A DNA stretch of 64,000 nucleotides from Actinoplanes oblitus (GCF_030252345.1 NZ_CP126980.1:6153501-6217500), one strand, 5' to 3'; positions 9,661 through 18,125 are shown, counted from the first letter of the stretch. Notes: a model not told the origin generated them from the sequence alone. Made by a program: numbers and translations.

Positions 9661-10160
9661 CAGCGCACCGCCCCGGCGGCCGGGAACCAGTGCAGCTCGG
9701 CGAGCGGGTCGGTGGCCGGCTCGACCTCCAGATAGGTCAGATGGCGCAGGAAGCTGGCGAAGACCTCGGCGGCCCGGTTCGGCGCGGTGGTGGTGTGCAG
9801 GCCGGACCAGAGGTTGTCGCTGTCGTCGGCGAGCTCCGCCCTCAGATAGCGGGCGACCCGGGACAACCCGTACTGCGCGACGGCGGCGTCGGCCAGCGCG
9901 CGCAGGTGGTTGCACGGGTGGCTGCCGCCGGCGAGGCCACCGCACGGACGGTTGTTGTTGGTGTTGCAGCTCAGTCCGTGGTCACCCGCCGTGATCGACG
10001 AGACGTAGACCCGCTCGACATCGGAGCCGCTCGACACCACCCCCTGCAGGCGTCCGTCGGCCAGCTCCACGAACGGCACCTTCGCCAGCTTGCGCGCACC
10101 CACCGGCGCGATGACGAGTGCTGAGCTGCGCCGCTCGTAGGCGACGCCGTCACTTGTCAC
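9660..10160 (-). CDS. SWIM-like zinc-binding protein, first gene of operon
   Basis: A 166-residue protein with a Cys/His cluster C65-x7-C73-x9-C83-x-H85 ending HPCNHLRALADAAV. The CxH half matches the SWIM zinc-finger signature (CxCxnCxH), but the first pair is spaced CxxxxxxxC, so it is SWIM-like rather than canonical. SWIM domains bind DNA or protein. The GTG start at 10160 has a GGAGGG site 7 bases upstream, making this the promoter-proximal gene of the five-gene operon. The stop shares a base with the next ATG. A role as adaptor or regulator for the VWA/MoxR machine is inference. Confidence 0.75.
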   Translation of the reverse strand: MTSDGVAYERRSSALVIAPVGARKLAKVPFVELADGRLQGVVSSGSDVERVYVSSITAGDHGLSCNTNNNRPCGGLAGGSHPCNHLRALADAAVAQYGLSRVARYLRAELADDSDNLWSGLHTTTAPNRAAEVFASFLRHLTYLEVEPATDPLAELHWFPAAGAVR

Positions 10161-10190
10161 AACCAGTCCCTCCCTCGGGCTCGAGTGCGC

Positions 10191-11534
10191 CTAGTTGTAG
10201 CGGAGGGGTCTGACAAAAACTCCGGCGGCCGCCAGCATCCGGGGATCGACGCCACGGCCGGCCGCCGCGACGATCCGATCCGGACGGACGAGCAGCGCGT
10301 CCGGCGTACCGGAAGCCACCAGGGCGAACCCGTCGCCGAGCCGCGGATCGAGCGTCGCCGGGCACAGCCGGCCGCCGCCGCGACCGACCAGCGGGCCGCG
10401 GCCGAACGCGGGCCAGACGATCGTCGTGGCCCGGCGCTCCACGCCGGGCAGCCGGGCCGCGGCGCGCACCAGCAGACGGGGCAGCGCGCCGCCGGTCATC
10501 ACCCGGCCGATCAGGATCGCCATCCGGATCATGGTTTTCGCGTACGGCCGCCGCTCCCGTTCATAGGTGGCCAGCAGCCGATCGTCGGCGCTCCCGGCCA
10601 GCACCATCGCGAGTTTCCAGCTCAGGTTGGCCGCGTCCCGGATCCCGGCGCACATCCCCTGCCCGATGAACGGCGGCGTCAGGTGCGCCGCGTCGCCGAG
10701 CAGGAACACCCGCCGGTCCTGCCACCGATCCGCTACCGCACCGCGGAACGTGTACTCGGCCTGCCGGAGCATGGTCAGCGACGCCGGGTCCACCGCGCCG
10801 AGCCACGGGCGGATCCGCTCCGGCACGTCGATCGGCTCGCGGGCCAGGAACTCCCAGCGGTACCGGCCGGGCGTGACCATCATGAAGGTGGCCGCCCGGA
10901 CCGGGTCGCACACCTGCTGCACCCCGTCGTAGGTGTCCAGGGGCTCCGCCGACACGGCGTCCACGACCAGCCACGTCTGCTCGAAACCGAGATCCTCCCA
11001 ACCGGCGCCCAGCGCGTCGCGGACGACGCTGTTGGCACCGTCGCAGCCGAGCACGGCGTCCGCCGAGACGGTGTGCTCGGTGCCGTCCTCGACTGATCGG
11101 TAACGGACACGCACCGGGCCGGATGGGGGCTGCTCCACCCCGTACACCAGACTGCCGCCGCGGATCGTGACCCGCGGCAGCGACCGCAGGCGGGCGCGGA
11201 GCAGGCGTTCCAGATCGGGCTGGTCGAACATGTTGGCCTGCGGGAAACCGTGCGGGCCGACCGGGTCGCGGGTGAACTCGGCGAGCACCCGCAGCCGCCG
11301 GTCGACGAGCCGCATCCCGGGCGCCGGCCGGGAGATCCGCCGCAGGTCGCCGGCGAGGCCGAGCCCGGCGAGGATGCGGAACACCTCGTCGTCGAGGTGG
11401 ACCGCGCGCGGCAGCGGGTAGGGCTCCGGGAACCGGTCCAGGAGCAGGCACGCCACGCCGCGCTCGGCCAGCATGAGGGCGGCGGTCAGCCCGGTCGGCC
11501 CGGCCCCGACGATCACCACAGGCACGTGTTCCAT
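10191..11534 (-). CDS. FAD-dependent aromatic-ring monooxygenase (MhpA-like)
   Basis: A 447-residue class A flavoprotein monooxygenase. It has an N-terminal FAD-binding GAGPTGLTAALML motif, a middle LGCDGANSVVRDALG motif (the DG motif binding FAD/NADPH) and a C-terminal VFLLGDAAHLTPPFIGQGMCAGIRDAANLSWKL motif. The pattern resembles 3-(3-hydroxyphenyl)propionate hydroxylase and polyketide hydroxylases; the substrate cannot be told. The ATG at 11534 shares one base with the stop of the GIDE-like membrane gene. It ends 31 bp upstream of the SWIM gene start, so read-through into that operon is possible. Confidence 0.85.
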   Translation of the reverse strand: MEHVPVVIVGAGPTGLTAALMLAERGVACLLLDRFPEPYPLPRAVHLDDEVFRILAGLGLAGDLRRISRPAPGMRLVDRRLRVLAEFTRDPVGPHGFPQANMFDQPDLERLLRARLRSLPRVTIRGGSLVYGVEQPPSGPVRVRYRSVEDGTEHTVSADAVLGCDGANSVVRDALGAGWEDLGFEQTWLVVDAVSAEPLDTYDGVQQVCDPVRAATFMMVTPGRYRWEFLAREPIDVPERIRPWLGAVDPASLTMLRQAEYTFRGAVADRWQDRRVFLLGDAAHLTPPFIGQGMCAGIRDAANLSWKLAMVLAGSADDRLLATYERERRPYAKTMIRMAILIGRVMTGGALPRLLVRAAARLPGVERRATTIVWPAFGRGPLVGRGGGRLCPATLDPRLGDGFALVASGTPDALLVRPDRIVAAAGRGVDPRMLAAAGVFVRPLRYN

Positions 11535-12289
11535 CAGGACAGATTGCGCAGAATCACCACCGCGCCGCCAGCCAGCAGCAGTCCGGCGAGACCGCACCCG
11601 GCGATCAGGCGGCGGGCCGGGCCGAGGTCGTCGATCCGGGCGGCGAGCGCCTCGGCCCTGGTCCGGGTGGTGAAGTAGGCCGGGACCAGCCCGTCGGCGG
11701 TGGCCCGGCCGAGCGCGAACACGTCGATGCCGCTCGGCAGCCGCACCTCGGTCAGTTCGAGGCGCTCGTTCCGGCCGAGGCTGTCGACGATGTCGGGCGG
11801 GACGACGGCCGGCAGCCGGATCGGTGCCGACTTGCGGTAGCTGATCCGGGTCGTCTCGACCGCCGGCGGATCGGTGCGCACCGGGCCGTCCAGGGCGCGC
11901 GGGTCGACCGGGATCCGCCCGCTGGCGTCGGTGATCGCCGGCCAGCCGGGCGCGGTGATGTCGAGCAGGATGTCGTGGCTGTCGTCGGCGGAGCGGCGGC
12001 TGGGCTCGCGCAGCAGCCGGACGTGGTACCAGGCGCAGTCGGCGCCGCTGACCGGGCCGACCTGCCGGCCGGCGTGGCCGTACGCGGTGCGCGCCTCGGC
12101 CGCGACCCGGCCACCGTTCCACGAGGCGATCGGGGCCGGGTGCACCCGGCGCAGCGTGCGCACCTCGCGATGGTCGCCGAGATGCCGGAGCAGGAAGATG
12201 CCGGCGGCACCGAGCAGCAGCGCGCCGGCAGCGAAGCCGATCGTTACGACCGTGACCACCCGGTCAACATAGAGCGACCGGGCAACCAC
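11534..12289 (-). CDS. GIDE-domain-like membrane protein
   Basis: A 251-residue protein with one hydrophobic helix at each end (about 10-35 and 225-248) and a soluble region between. The core has the RTAYGHAGRQVGPVSGADCAWYHVRLLRE stretch typical of the bacterial GIDE-like domain (a domain shared with mitochondrial E3 ligase MUL1, without the RING part). The hairpin topology would place the domain on one face of the membrane. Function in bacteria is not known to me. It precedes the monooxygenase gene with a TGATG overlap. Confidence 0.65.
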   Translation of the reverse strand: MVARSLYVDRVVTVVTIGFAAGALLLGAAGIFLLRHLGDHREVRTLRRVHPAPIASWNGGRVAAEARTAYGHAGRQVGPVSGADCAWYHVRLLREPSRRSADDSHDILLDITAPGWPAITDASGRIPVDPRALDGPVRTDPPAVETTRISYRKSAPIRLPAVVPPDIVDSLGRNERLELTEVRLPSGIDVFALGRATADGLVPAYFTTRTRAEALAARIDDLGPARRLIAGCGLAGLLLAGGAVVILRNLS

Positions 12290-12297
12290 GTCACTCG

Positions 12298-12624
12298 TCA
12301 GTCCAGTCGCACCCGGGCGATGAGGGCCTTCAGCCGGCCGATCTCGTCGGCCAGCGCGGCGTCACCGGCCGCCGTCAGGGTGATCCAGGTACGGCCCCGC
12401 TTGCCCTCGTAGCCCTTCTCCACCCCGATCAGCCCGGCCACCTCCAGCACGCTGAGATGCTTGGACAGGTTCCCGGCGGTCAGGTCGAGCTGGGTGCGCA
12501 GGTAACCGAACTCGGCCCGGCGCGCCTCGTGCACGATCGCCAGGATCCCCAGCCGCACCCGCTGGTGGACCACCTCGTCCAGCCCGGTGACCGGGTGGGC
12601 GACGTCCGGCTCCGGGGTGGTCAT
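12298..12624 (-). CDS. Winged-helix transcriptional regulator
   Basis: A 108-residue single-domain regulator. The helix-turn-helix is in AEFGYLRTQLDLTAGNLSKHLSVLEVAGLIGVEKGY, followed by the wing GKRGRTWITLTAAGDAAL. This is the MarR/ArsR-like HTH type often encoded beside small membrane proteins. The ATG overlaps the stop of the upstream membrane-protein gene by 4 bp (ATGA), so the two are co-translated. The obvious hypothesis is that it controls its own operon; the effector is unknown. Confidence 0.85.
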   Translation of the reverse strand: MTTPEPDVAHPVTGLDEVVHQRVRLGILAIVHEARRAEFGYLRTQLDLTAGNLSKHLSVLEVAGLIGVEKGYEGKRGRTWITLTAAGDAALADEIGRLKALIARVRLD

Positions 12625-13304
12625 CGCCGCCGCCGGGCGGCCAGGCCGAAACCGATCGCGCCGAGCAGCAGCACGGTGCCGTCGATGATCTGCTGCGGCA
12701 GGAACATGGTGCGCTCCTGTCCGCTCCAGTGCCAGCCGAAGTCCACCGGCACCAGGGCCACCACCAGGTACGCGGCGGTGAACAGCAGCAGGCCCAGGTT
12801 GCGCTCGAGGCGGGCCAGCACGAGCAGCGCCACGCCGATGACGCCCCACGGCGCGACCAGGCGGTCCAGGACCATCACCCAGGACGGGAACGGGTGGTCG
12901 ACGACGTAGTGGACCAGGTAGACCCGCCAGGCGATCCAGACGGCGAGGAACAGGCCGGTCAGGGCGGCGCCGGTGTACGCGTACGGCAGCACCCGGGCGC
13001 CCAGCCCCCGGGCCCGGACGATCCGGGTGTAGCCGTAGGCGATCACCGCGTACGCCAGCAGCAGCGCGGCCGGCCAGTAGAACAGCACGCCCTGCCTGTC
13101 GAACTTGCACGGCCCGCCGGCGGCCACGCAGTCGAGGTGGAGGAAGAAGTAGTCGAACGGGATGCCGAGGAACGTCACCGCGGCCAGCACGGACAGCGCG
13201 AGCCAGGTCGCCCGCTGGTCGGCCCGCACCCGCCGGGTCAGACCGCGCACCTCCGTCAACAGCCGCCGGGCGTCGCCACCGGCGGGCACCGATTCAGTGG
13301 TCAT
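12621..13304 (-). CDS. Six-to-seven-helix membrane protein
   Basis: A 227-residue integral membrane protein of unknown function with a short charged N-terminus and about six hydrophobic segments (around residues 35, 75, 110, 150, 170 and 205). A Cys pair lies in the loop LDCVAAGGPCKFDRQ after the first helix and could form an extracellular disulfide. ATG 13304 was chosen as the first Met before a charged helix (MTTESVPAGGDARR). It is co-translated with the winged-helix regulator that follows, a common membrane-protein/regulator pairing. Confidence 0.8.
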   Translation of the reverse strand: MTTESVPAGGDARRLLTEVRGLTRRVRADQRATWLALSVLAAVTFLGIPFDYFFLHLDCVAAGGPCKFDRQGVLFYWPAALLLAYAVIAYGYTRIVRARGLGARVLPYAYTGAALTGLFLAVWIAWRVYLVHYVVDHPFPSWVMVLDRLVAPWGVIGVALLVLARLERNLGLLLFTAAYLVVALVPVDFGWHWSGQERTMFLPQQIIDGTVLLLGAIGFGLAARRRR

Positions 13305-13408
13305 GCCAATAGGTTTCCACAGCAAACCTGTTTCCGCCAGTAGCGTCCGATCGTCGACGGCATGACCTGCGGGCACCGCTCCCGGCCGGGGCGTGCCATG
13401 ATCCACCG

Positions 13409-14077
13409 ATGAACGCATGGCCCTACAACGACCGTCCCGACGGCGCCCGGTTCCTTCCCGGGCACATCGCCGAGCCGGGCCGCACCGAGATCGAGGACGA
13501 GATCTGGGCCTGGATCGTCCGCGGCGAGACCGACCCCGCCGAATACGTGCGGTACCTCGACGAGGAGCGGCACGGCGCCACCGACGAGGACCTGACCGCC
13601 GGTTACACGCGGGCGCTCGACATCCGCCGCGCCCAGCAGCGCGCCTGGGGCGAGGTGCGCAGCAACCTCACGCTCGCCTTCATCGAGCTGAACCGGCTGG
13701 GCGTGCTGGCCCGGGAGAACTTCGCCTGCTGCGGCACCTGCGCCGCCGCCGAGATCCACGACGAACGCGACGACTCCCGGCACTGGCGCGGCTACCTCTG
13801 GTACCACCAGCAGGACACCGAGTCCCTGGCCGAGAGCGAGACCGGCTCGGTCTACCTCGGCTACGGCGCCTACCCGCCCGCCGACCTGGACCGGGAGACC
13901 TTCGACGCCCTCCCGGACGCCGAGAAACAGGCCCGCTACCAGGCCGAAGTCGAACACCTGATGGACGAGGTGGTCTTCCCGGTCCTGCACGACCACGGCA
14001 TGCGGGTCACCTGGAACCGCTCCCTGTCCACCCGCATCCTGCTGACCGGCGCGCACTGGTACGCCCCGATCCCCTGA
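13409..14077 (+). CDS. DUF6891-like hypothetical protein
   Basis: A 222-residue soluble acidic protein with a FACCGTCAAAEI motif (three Cys in CCGTC) near the middle and a C-terminal VLHDHGMRVTWNRSLSTRILLTG strand. This resembles proteins annotated DUF6891, whose function is unknown; I give the family tentatively. It is transcribed divergently from the membrane-protein/regulator pair, with about 100 bp between. No signal peptide. The Cys cluster could bind metal. Confidence 0.7.
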   Translation: MNAWPYNDRPDGARFLPGHIAEPGRTEIEDEIWAWIVRGETDPAEYVRYLDEERHGATDEDLTAGYTRALDIRRAQQRAWGEVRSNLTLAFIELNRLGVLARENFACCGTCAAAEIHDERDDSRHWRGYLWYHQQDTESLAESETGSVYLGYGAYPPADLDRETFDALPDAEKQARYQAEVEHLMDEVVFPVLHDHGMRVTWNRSLSTRILLTGAHWYAPIP

Positions 14078-14490
14078 AATCCGCCCGCTCGCCGCCGGGC
14101 CGCTTCCGACCGCCATTTTCCGGTACGCGCAACGCCCGCCCGCCGGACAGCCTGGCCCCACGTCCACGCACGCGACCACTCGGACGCTTCGGGTCGCGGC
14201 CGCGCCGACCGGCCGTCCGGAGGCCCGGGAGACCACGCCGCGATCAGGGCGGGTATCCGCTGACGCGGGGCGCCGCCGGTCGCGATGCCGGGCTACTCGG
14301 CCTGCGGATCCTCGAAACCCGCGGCGCCACCGTCACCGGCTGCGGCGAAGAGCGCGGGGGCCGCGTCTTCGCCGGTCCGCGGCGAAAGCGGCAAGGTCGG
14401 TCCCGTAATCCTCGCCGCCTTCACCGCCTCCGGCACGTAGCCGAGGACAACCGCACGGTCTTACCGGCCGAGGGTGTCGAGCACCGGCGG
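14078..14490. other. 413-bp gap with a possible coding remnant
   Basis: No complete gene is visible. On the minus strand, 14460 down to 14293 reads as a coding-like stretch without a start (AVVLGYVPEAVKAARITGP, then TGEDAAPALFAAAGDGGAAG, then a TAG). It is preceded in the same frame by TAA and by VLDTLGR. It follows directly downstream of the reductase gene and may be the eroded end of a former neighbour. The 14100-14290 part shows nothing I can name. Confidence 0.25.
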
Positions 14491-15411
14491 CTACGCGGGG
14501 TTTTCGATCGGCGTAACCGTGCGGCCAACGGAGCTGAGCGACTGGGCGAGCCGGGCATAGCTGTCGTCCCCGTAGCCTGCCGCGACGGCACGGTCGATGA
14601 TCGACTGCACGGCCCGCAACGGTGCGGTGTCCAGGTCACGGGCGCTGGCGGCGGCACGGACGTGGGCGATCGCGGATCCCGCCGAGGCGATGCTCGACAC
14701 GTCGGCGGAGAAGCTCCCAGTACTGAGTTGATCGGCGAACCGGTCGCTCATGTCGGGCAGAAGGTGGCCGATTCCCCGGGCGAATCGGGCAAACGCCTCC
14801 GGCGAAATACCCTCGGCGGCGGCCAGGGCGAAAGCATGCGCGAGCCCGCCGACACACATCGTGAACAGGTCGAGCAACGCCATCTCGTACGCTGCCGCTG
14901 TGCCGGCATCCGCACCGAGATAGACGCCGGCACCCAAGCTTTCCCGCACGATCGCGCTGCGGTCGTACAGCGCGCGCGGGCCGCTGTAGAGAATCGACGC
15001 GGCCGGTGTCCCGATAGTCGGCGCGGGCGTCACGATGGCGCCGTCCAGATAGTCGATGCCCTGCCCCGCGGCCCAGCTCGCCATGTCCCGGGCCTGCGCG
15101 GCATGGCCGCTACTGAGATTGACCACCATCGCGGTCGAGCCGCTCGCGAGTCCCGCCACGACGGCGCGCGCAGCCTCGTAGTCGACTACGCAGGTGAGGA
15201 CGACCGATGCCCGGCGCGCCGCCTCGGCCGGCGTCGCGGCGACGCTCGCGCCCCGAGCCACGAGTGGGGCCGCCTTGTCGGGTGAGCGATTCCAGAGCAC
15301 CGTGGGGTGGCCCGCGGCGAGTGACGCGGCAGCCAGCGCCCGGCCCATCGGGCCAAGCCCCAGGACGGCGACGGCGGGGATTCGACTGTTCGCATTCTTG
15401 TGGTGAGTCAC
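14491..15411 (-). CDS. NAD(P)-dependent oxidoreductase, imine-reductase/6PGDH-like
   Basis: A 306-residue dehydrogenase with an N-terminal Rossmann fold (AVLGLGPMGRALA) that binds NAD(P) and an all-helical C-terminal domain. The layout is that of beta-hydroxyacid dehydrogenases and bacterial imine reductases/reductive aminases. Near position 185 the sequence is GTAAAYEMALLDLF, where classic hydroxyacid dehydrogenases have a catalytic Lys, favouring the imine-reductase-like group. The GTG at 15411 has no ribosome-binding site and lies 8 bases past a likely -10, so the mRNA is probably leaderless. It is divergent from a MerR regulator that presumably controls it. Confidence 0.85.
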   Translation of the reverse strand: MTHHKNANSRIPAVAVLGLGPMGRALAAASLAAGHPTVLWNRSPDKAAPLVARGASVAATPAEAARRASVVLTCVVDYEAARAVVAGLASGSTAMVVNLSSGHAAQARDMASWAAGQGIDYLDGAIVTPAPTIGTPAASILYSGPRALYDRSAIVRESLGAGVYLGADAGTAAAYEMALLDLFTMCVGGLAHAFALAAAEGISPEAFARFARGIGHLLPDMSDRFADQLSTGSFSADVSSIASAGSAIAHVRAAASARDLDTAPLRAVQSIIDRAVAAGYGDDSYARLAQSLSSVGRTVTPIENPA

Positions 15412-15419
15412 GGCAGGGA

Positions 15420-15454
15420 CGCTAAACCTTCACGTTGACGTGAAGGTCAAGTCC
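15420..15454 (-). promoter_or_regulatory. MerR-type promoter with perfect dyad
   Basis: A perfect inverted repeat, ACCTTCACGT (15426-15435) and ACGTGAAGGT (15438-15447), has a 2-bp spacer. On the minus strand it sits within a 19-bp gap between TTGACC (-35, 15450-15445) and TTAGCG (-10, 15425-15420). An over-long spacer holding the dyad is the classic MerR/SoxR architecture, in which the regulator untwists DNA to activate. The predicted start point falls at or next to GTG 15411. On the plus strand TTGACG at 15435 could drive the merR gene. Confidence 0.85.
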
Positions 15455-15470
15455 TGTTGTGATCTCCGGT

Positions 15471-15827
15471 ATGCGGATCAGCGAACTGGCCCGGCAGACG
15501 GGTGTCACCCCGCGGGCGTTGCGCTACTACGAGGAGCAGGGCTTGTTGAGGCCGTCCCGGTCCGCAAGCGGCTATCGCCGATACGACTCGCAGGCCGTGA
15601 TCACCGTGCGGCACATCCAACTGTTGATCTCAGCCGGCTTGAACACCATGGCGATAGCCGAGATCCTGCCCTGCGTCCCCGACGACGTGACGGTGTTGGC
15701 GCCGACCTGCCCGGAACTTCTCGACGCCCTTGCCCAGGAACGAATCCGTATCACCGGCTCCATCGAACGACTCGCCGCCGCCCGGGACATCCTGGACCGG
15801 CTCATCGAGGCCGGCGACCGTTCTTGA
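15471..15827 (+). CDS. MerR family transcriptional regulator
   Basis: A 118-residue regulator starting MRISELARQTGVTPRALRYYEEQGLL, the standard MerR winged-helix DNA-binding domain. A short coiled-coil (ERIRITGSIERLAAARDILDRLI) follows for dimerisation. There is almost no effector domain; a single Cys-containing loop (ILPCVPDD) and APTCPELL could sense redox or small molecules. ATG 15471 was chosen over GTG 15459 because family members begin with MRI. It is divergent from the reductase gene across the dyad operator. Confidence 0.9.
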   Translation: MRISELARQTGVTPRALRYYEEQGLLRPSRSASGYRRYDSQAVITVRHIQLLISAGLNTMAIAEILPCVPDDVTVLAPTCPELLDALAQERIRITGSIERLAAARDILDRLIEAGDRS

Positions 15828-16056
15828 ACGCCTCGACGGCTGACCACGCGGCCGCCGCGGAGTCGCCGTCGACCGGGGCGCCGCCCTCGAACGCCCTCGC
15901 GCCGGGCGGGTCGCTCCCGGCGTACCGGAAAGCGGCGACCGCAAGGCGAAGCGGACCCGGTGCGGGCCGGCGGCGGGAGACGAAGCGGACCTGGTGAAGG
16001 CCGGCGGCCGGAAGGTGAGGCGAACCCGGTGCGGGCCGGGGCCGGGCGGTGAGCGG

Positions 16057-16449
16057 TCAGCCGAGCAGGCGGGTGAGGGCCTCGCGGGCGGCGGCGGAGC
16101 GGGTGGCCAGACCGGACAGGACGGCGGCCAGGGCGAGCAGCCAGTCGTCGAGGTCGACAGTGGTGCGTTTGATGGTGACGCCGTGCACGACGCGGCGGAT
16201 CTCGGCGTGCACCCCGTGCCCGGTCTGGCGCAGCACGAGCTGCTCGTCCGGGGTGGTCACGGTGAGCGCCACCGGGAGGCCCGGCCGGCCGCGCATCCGG
16301 TCGGCGAGTGTCCGCCGGTGATCCACGCCGACCAGGCCGGGCGGCAGGGCGTCGCGGAGGACCGTGGTGAGCACGCGGGTGCAGGACGCGACGTCCGCGC
16401 TGTCGGCGCGCAGCGCGGCGGCGAGCAGGTGCAGGTCGGCGGCCGTCAT
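16057..16449 (-). CDS. Hypothetical protein of the YbjQ-like operon
   Basis: A 130-residue protein of unknown function. It is helical at the N-terminus (MTAADLHLLAAALRADSADVASCTRVL), then has a beta-rich segment (GLPVALTVTTPDEQLVLRQTGHGVHAEIRRVVHGVTIKRT) and a C-terminal helical part. There is no recognised motif. Its ATG overlaps the stop of the upstream YbjQ-like gene by 4 bp, and the chain 18046-16057 is a three-gene operon. Confidence 0.75.
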   Translation of the reverse strand: MTAADLHLLAAALRADSADVASCTRVLTTVLRDALPPGLVGVDHRRTLADRMRGRPGLPVALTVTTPDEQLVLRQTGHGVHAEIRRVVHGVTIKRTTVDLDDWLLALAAVLSGLATRSAAAREALTRLLG

Positions 16450-17273
16450 CGGTCGTCGGTCAGCGGAAGCACCAGCTGCGGCTTGGGGACGACGTGGCCG
16501 GGCCGGAGCGACCGGACCGCGGTGCCGATCGCGAAGAACTCGGTGGTGTGCCCGCCCCAGCGGTGCGAGTCGGCGAGCATCCGGACGCCGACCACGCCCT
16601 CCGCCCCGAGCTCCTCCGCCTCCGCCCGCATCCGGCTCATCGCCAGCTCCCGGGCGTCGTAGAGCGCCTCGGTGTACTGCGGGATCTCCACGTTCTGCCC
16701 GATCGCGCCGACCGCCTGCCAGAACCTCCGATGGCCGATGTGGTAGACGCAGCAGCCCATGGTCATGCCGAGCGGGGCGTACCCGGCCTGGATCAGCGTC
16801 CAGAAATCCTGTCCCGACAGGTCGCTGGTGAACGGTTCGCCGTGCCGGTTGCGCCAGCCGTCCCCGGTCTCCGGTGGAGTGTCGGCCCGGATCGCCGTGC
16901 CGATCGCGACGAACTCGGCCAGCTCGGTGCCGAACTCCTTGACCTCGATGTCCAGCCGTACCCCGACGACGCCGTCGGCGCCGAGCGCGTCGGCCTCCGC
17001 CGTCATCCGGGCCATCGCCAGCTCGCGGGCGTGGTACATCGCCTGGGAGAGCCGGTCGAGCTCGCCGTTGCGGCTCCACCGGCCGAGTTGGACACCGACG
17101 TGGTAGACGCTCGACCCGAGCACCAGTCCGAGCGGCCGGAACCCGGCCTCCCGGACGAGCAGGAACTCGTTGACGCTCAGGTCGGAGGTGAACAGGCCGG
17201 CCGGCTGGCCGGGGCGCGGCCGGGCGAGCCGGCGCATGGCGTCGTCGGGCACGCCGGGCACGGTGACGGTCAT
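16446..17273 (-). CDS. Tandem YbjQ/heavy-metal-binding-domain protein
   Basis: A 275-residue protein built of two related halves. Each contains FTSDLS, a GxxPLG(L/M) turn, a YH(V/I)G strand, an ARELAM helix and a (A)EALGADGVVGVRL-type stretch before an EF(V/F)AIGTA strand. This is the YbjQ (DUF74) heavy-metal-binding fold duplicated. YbjQ folds form pentamers; metal binding was proposed but the role is unclear. It overlaps both neighbours by 4 bp (ATGA). Confidence 0.8.
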   Translation of the reverse strand: MTVTVPGVPDDAMRRLARPRPGQPAGLFTSDLSVNEFLLVREAGFRPLGLVLGSSVYHVGVQLGRWSRNGELDRLSQAMYHARELAMARMTAEADALGADGVVGVRLDIEVKEFGTELAEFVAIGTAIRADTPPETGDGWRNRHGEPFTSDLSGQDFWTLIQAGYAPLGMTMGCCVYHIGHRRFWQAVGAIGQNVEIPQYTEALYDARELAMSRMRAEAEELGAEGVVGVRMLADSHRWGGHTTEFFAIGTAVRSLRPGHVVPKPQLVLPLTDDR

Positions 17274-18046
17274 CGGGTACTCCGCAACGGCAGGACGGTC
17301 GGACTGCTCGATGGAGGGTGCCCGGGGTGGAACCGGGCGACAGCGGTGCCGGTGACCACGCACTCGGCGACCTGATCAGTATGGTCCTCGCCGGCCCCGG
17401 TCGCCCACATCGCCGACCGGAGGCCGGACGTCAGCACCGCGTCGGCGCCGAGCGCCGCCGCCCGGGCCGCGACGTCCCTCCTGGCCTCGGCCCGGACGTG
17501 GGTGATCAGCTCGGTGTGCCCGGCCAGCTCGGTGTTCGGGACCAGGAAGCCGAGCGACGAGGCGGTACGCCAGTCCTCGTGCCGGACCGCGACCGCGAGT
17601 CCCCGGACGATCCCGGCCGGCACCCAGCCCGCGGCGAGCAGCGTGACGAATTCCGGCGCGGCCAGCTCGGTGCTGAACACGGCGCCGGGCCGCTGCCGCC
17701 CGCGCGAGCGGACCGCGACGCCGAGCGCCCGGAACTCCCGGGTCCGCCCGGCCAGCCGCTGCTCGGTGAACCGCACCGCGACCACGCCGTCGGCACCGAG
17801 CGCGCCGGCCGCCCGGCACATCCGGTCCAGTGCGGTGTCCCGGCCGCCGCGCAGCGCTCGGGCGTACGCCGTGTGGCCGGCCGGACGCGGCGGCAGGGCG
17901 ACGGCCGGCCCCCGGCGGCTCGGGTAGGTGGGCCGCCAGCCGCAACTCGCCCCGCCGGTCCAGCCGACATCCATCACCGTGGTGCCGAACACCGGCCCGA
18001 CCGGGTCGAATCCGGCCGCGGACAGCACCGAGGTGTGAACCGTCAC
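17270..18046 (-). CDS. Diverged tandem YbjQ-like protein
   Basis: A 258-residue protein again showing two YbjQ-like halves: FGTTVMDVG, then RMCRAAGALGADGVVAVRF and REFRALGVAVRS; then FSTELAAPEFVTLLAAGW, AAALGADAVLTSGL and ECVVTGTAVARF. It is less regular than the following paralogue, so a duplication of a duplicated gene is likely. The GTG at 18046 (VTVHTSVLSAAGF) was chosen because upstream codons run into the divergent TetR promoter. Probably first gene of the three-gene operon. Confidence 0.7.
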   Translation of the reverse strand: MTVHTSVLSAAGFDPVGPVFGTTVMDVGWTGGASCGWRPTYPSRRGPAVALPPRPAGHTAYARALRGGRDTALDRMCRAAGALGADGVVAVRFTEQRLAGRTREFRALGVAVRSRGRQRPGAVFSTELAAPEFVTLLAAGWVPAGIVRGLAVAVRHEDWRTASSLGFLVPNTELAGHTELITHVRAEARRDVAARAAALGADAVLTSGLRSAMWATGAGEDHTDQVAECVVTGTAVARFHPGHPPSSSPTVLPLRSTR

Positions 18047-18125
18047 GCCACAGTCATACGCGCCGGCGCTGTGCTTGACTAGCGCGTATGGTCTTTCGTC
18101 CGCCCGCCGCCACCCGGGTGACCCG

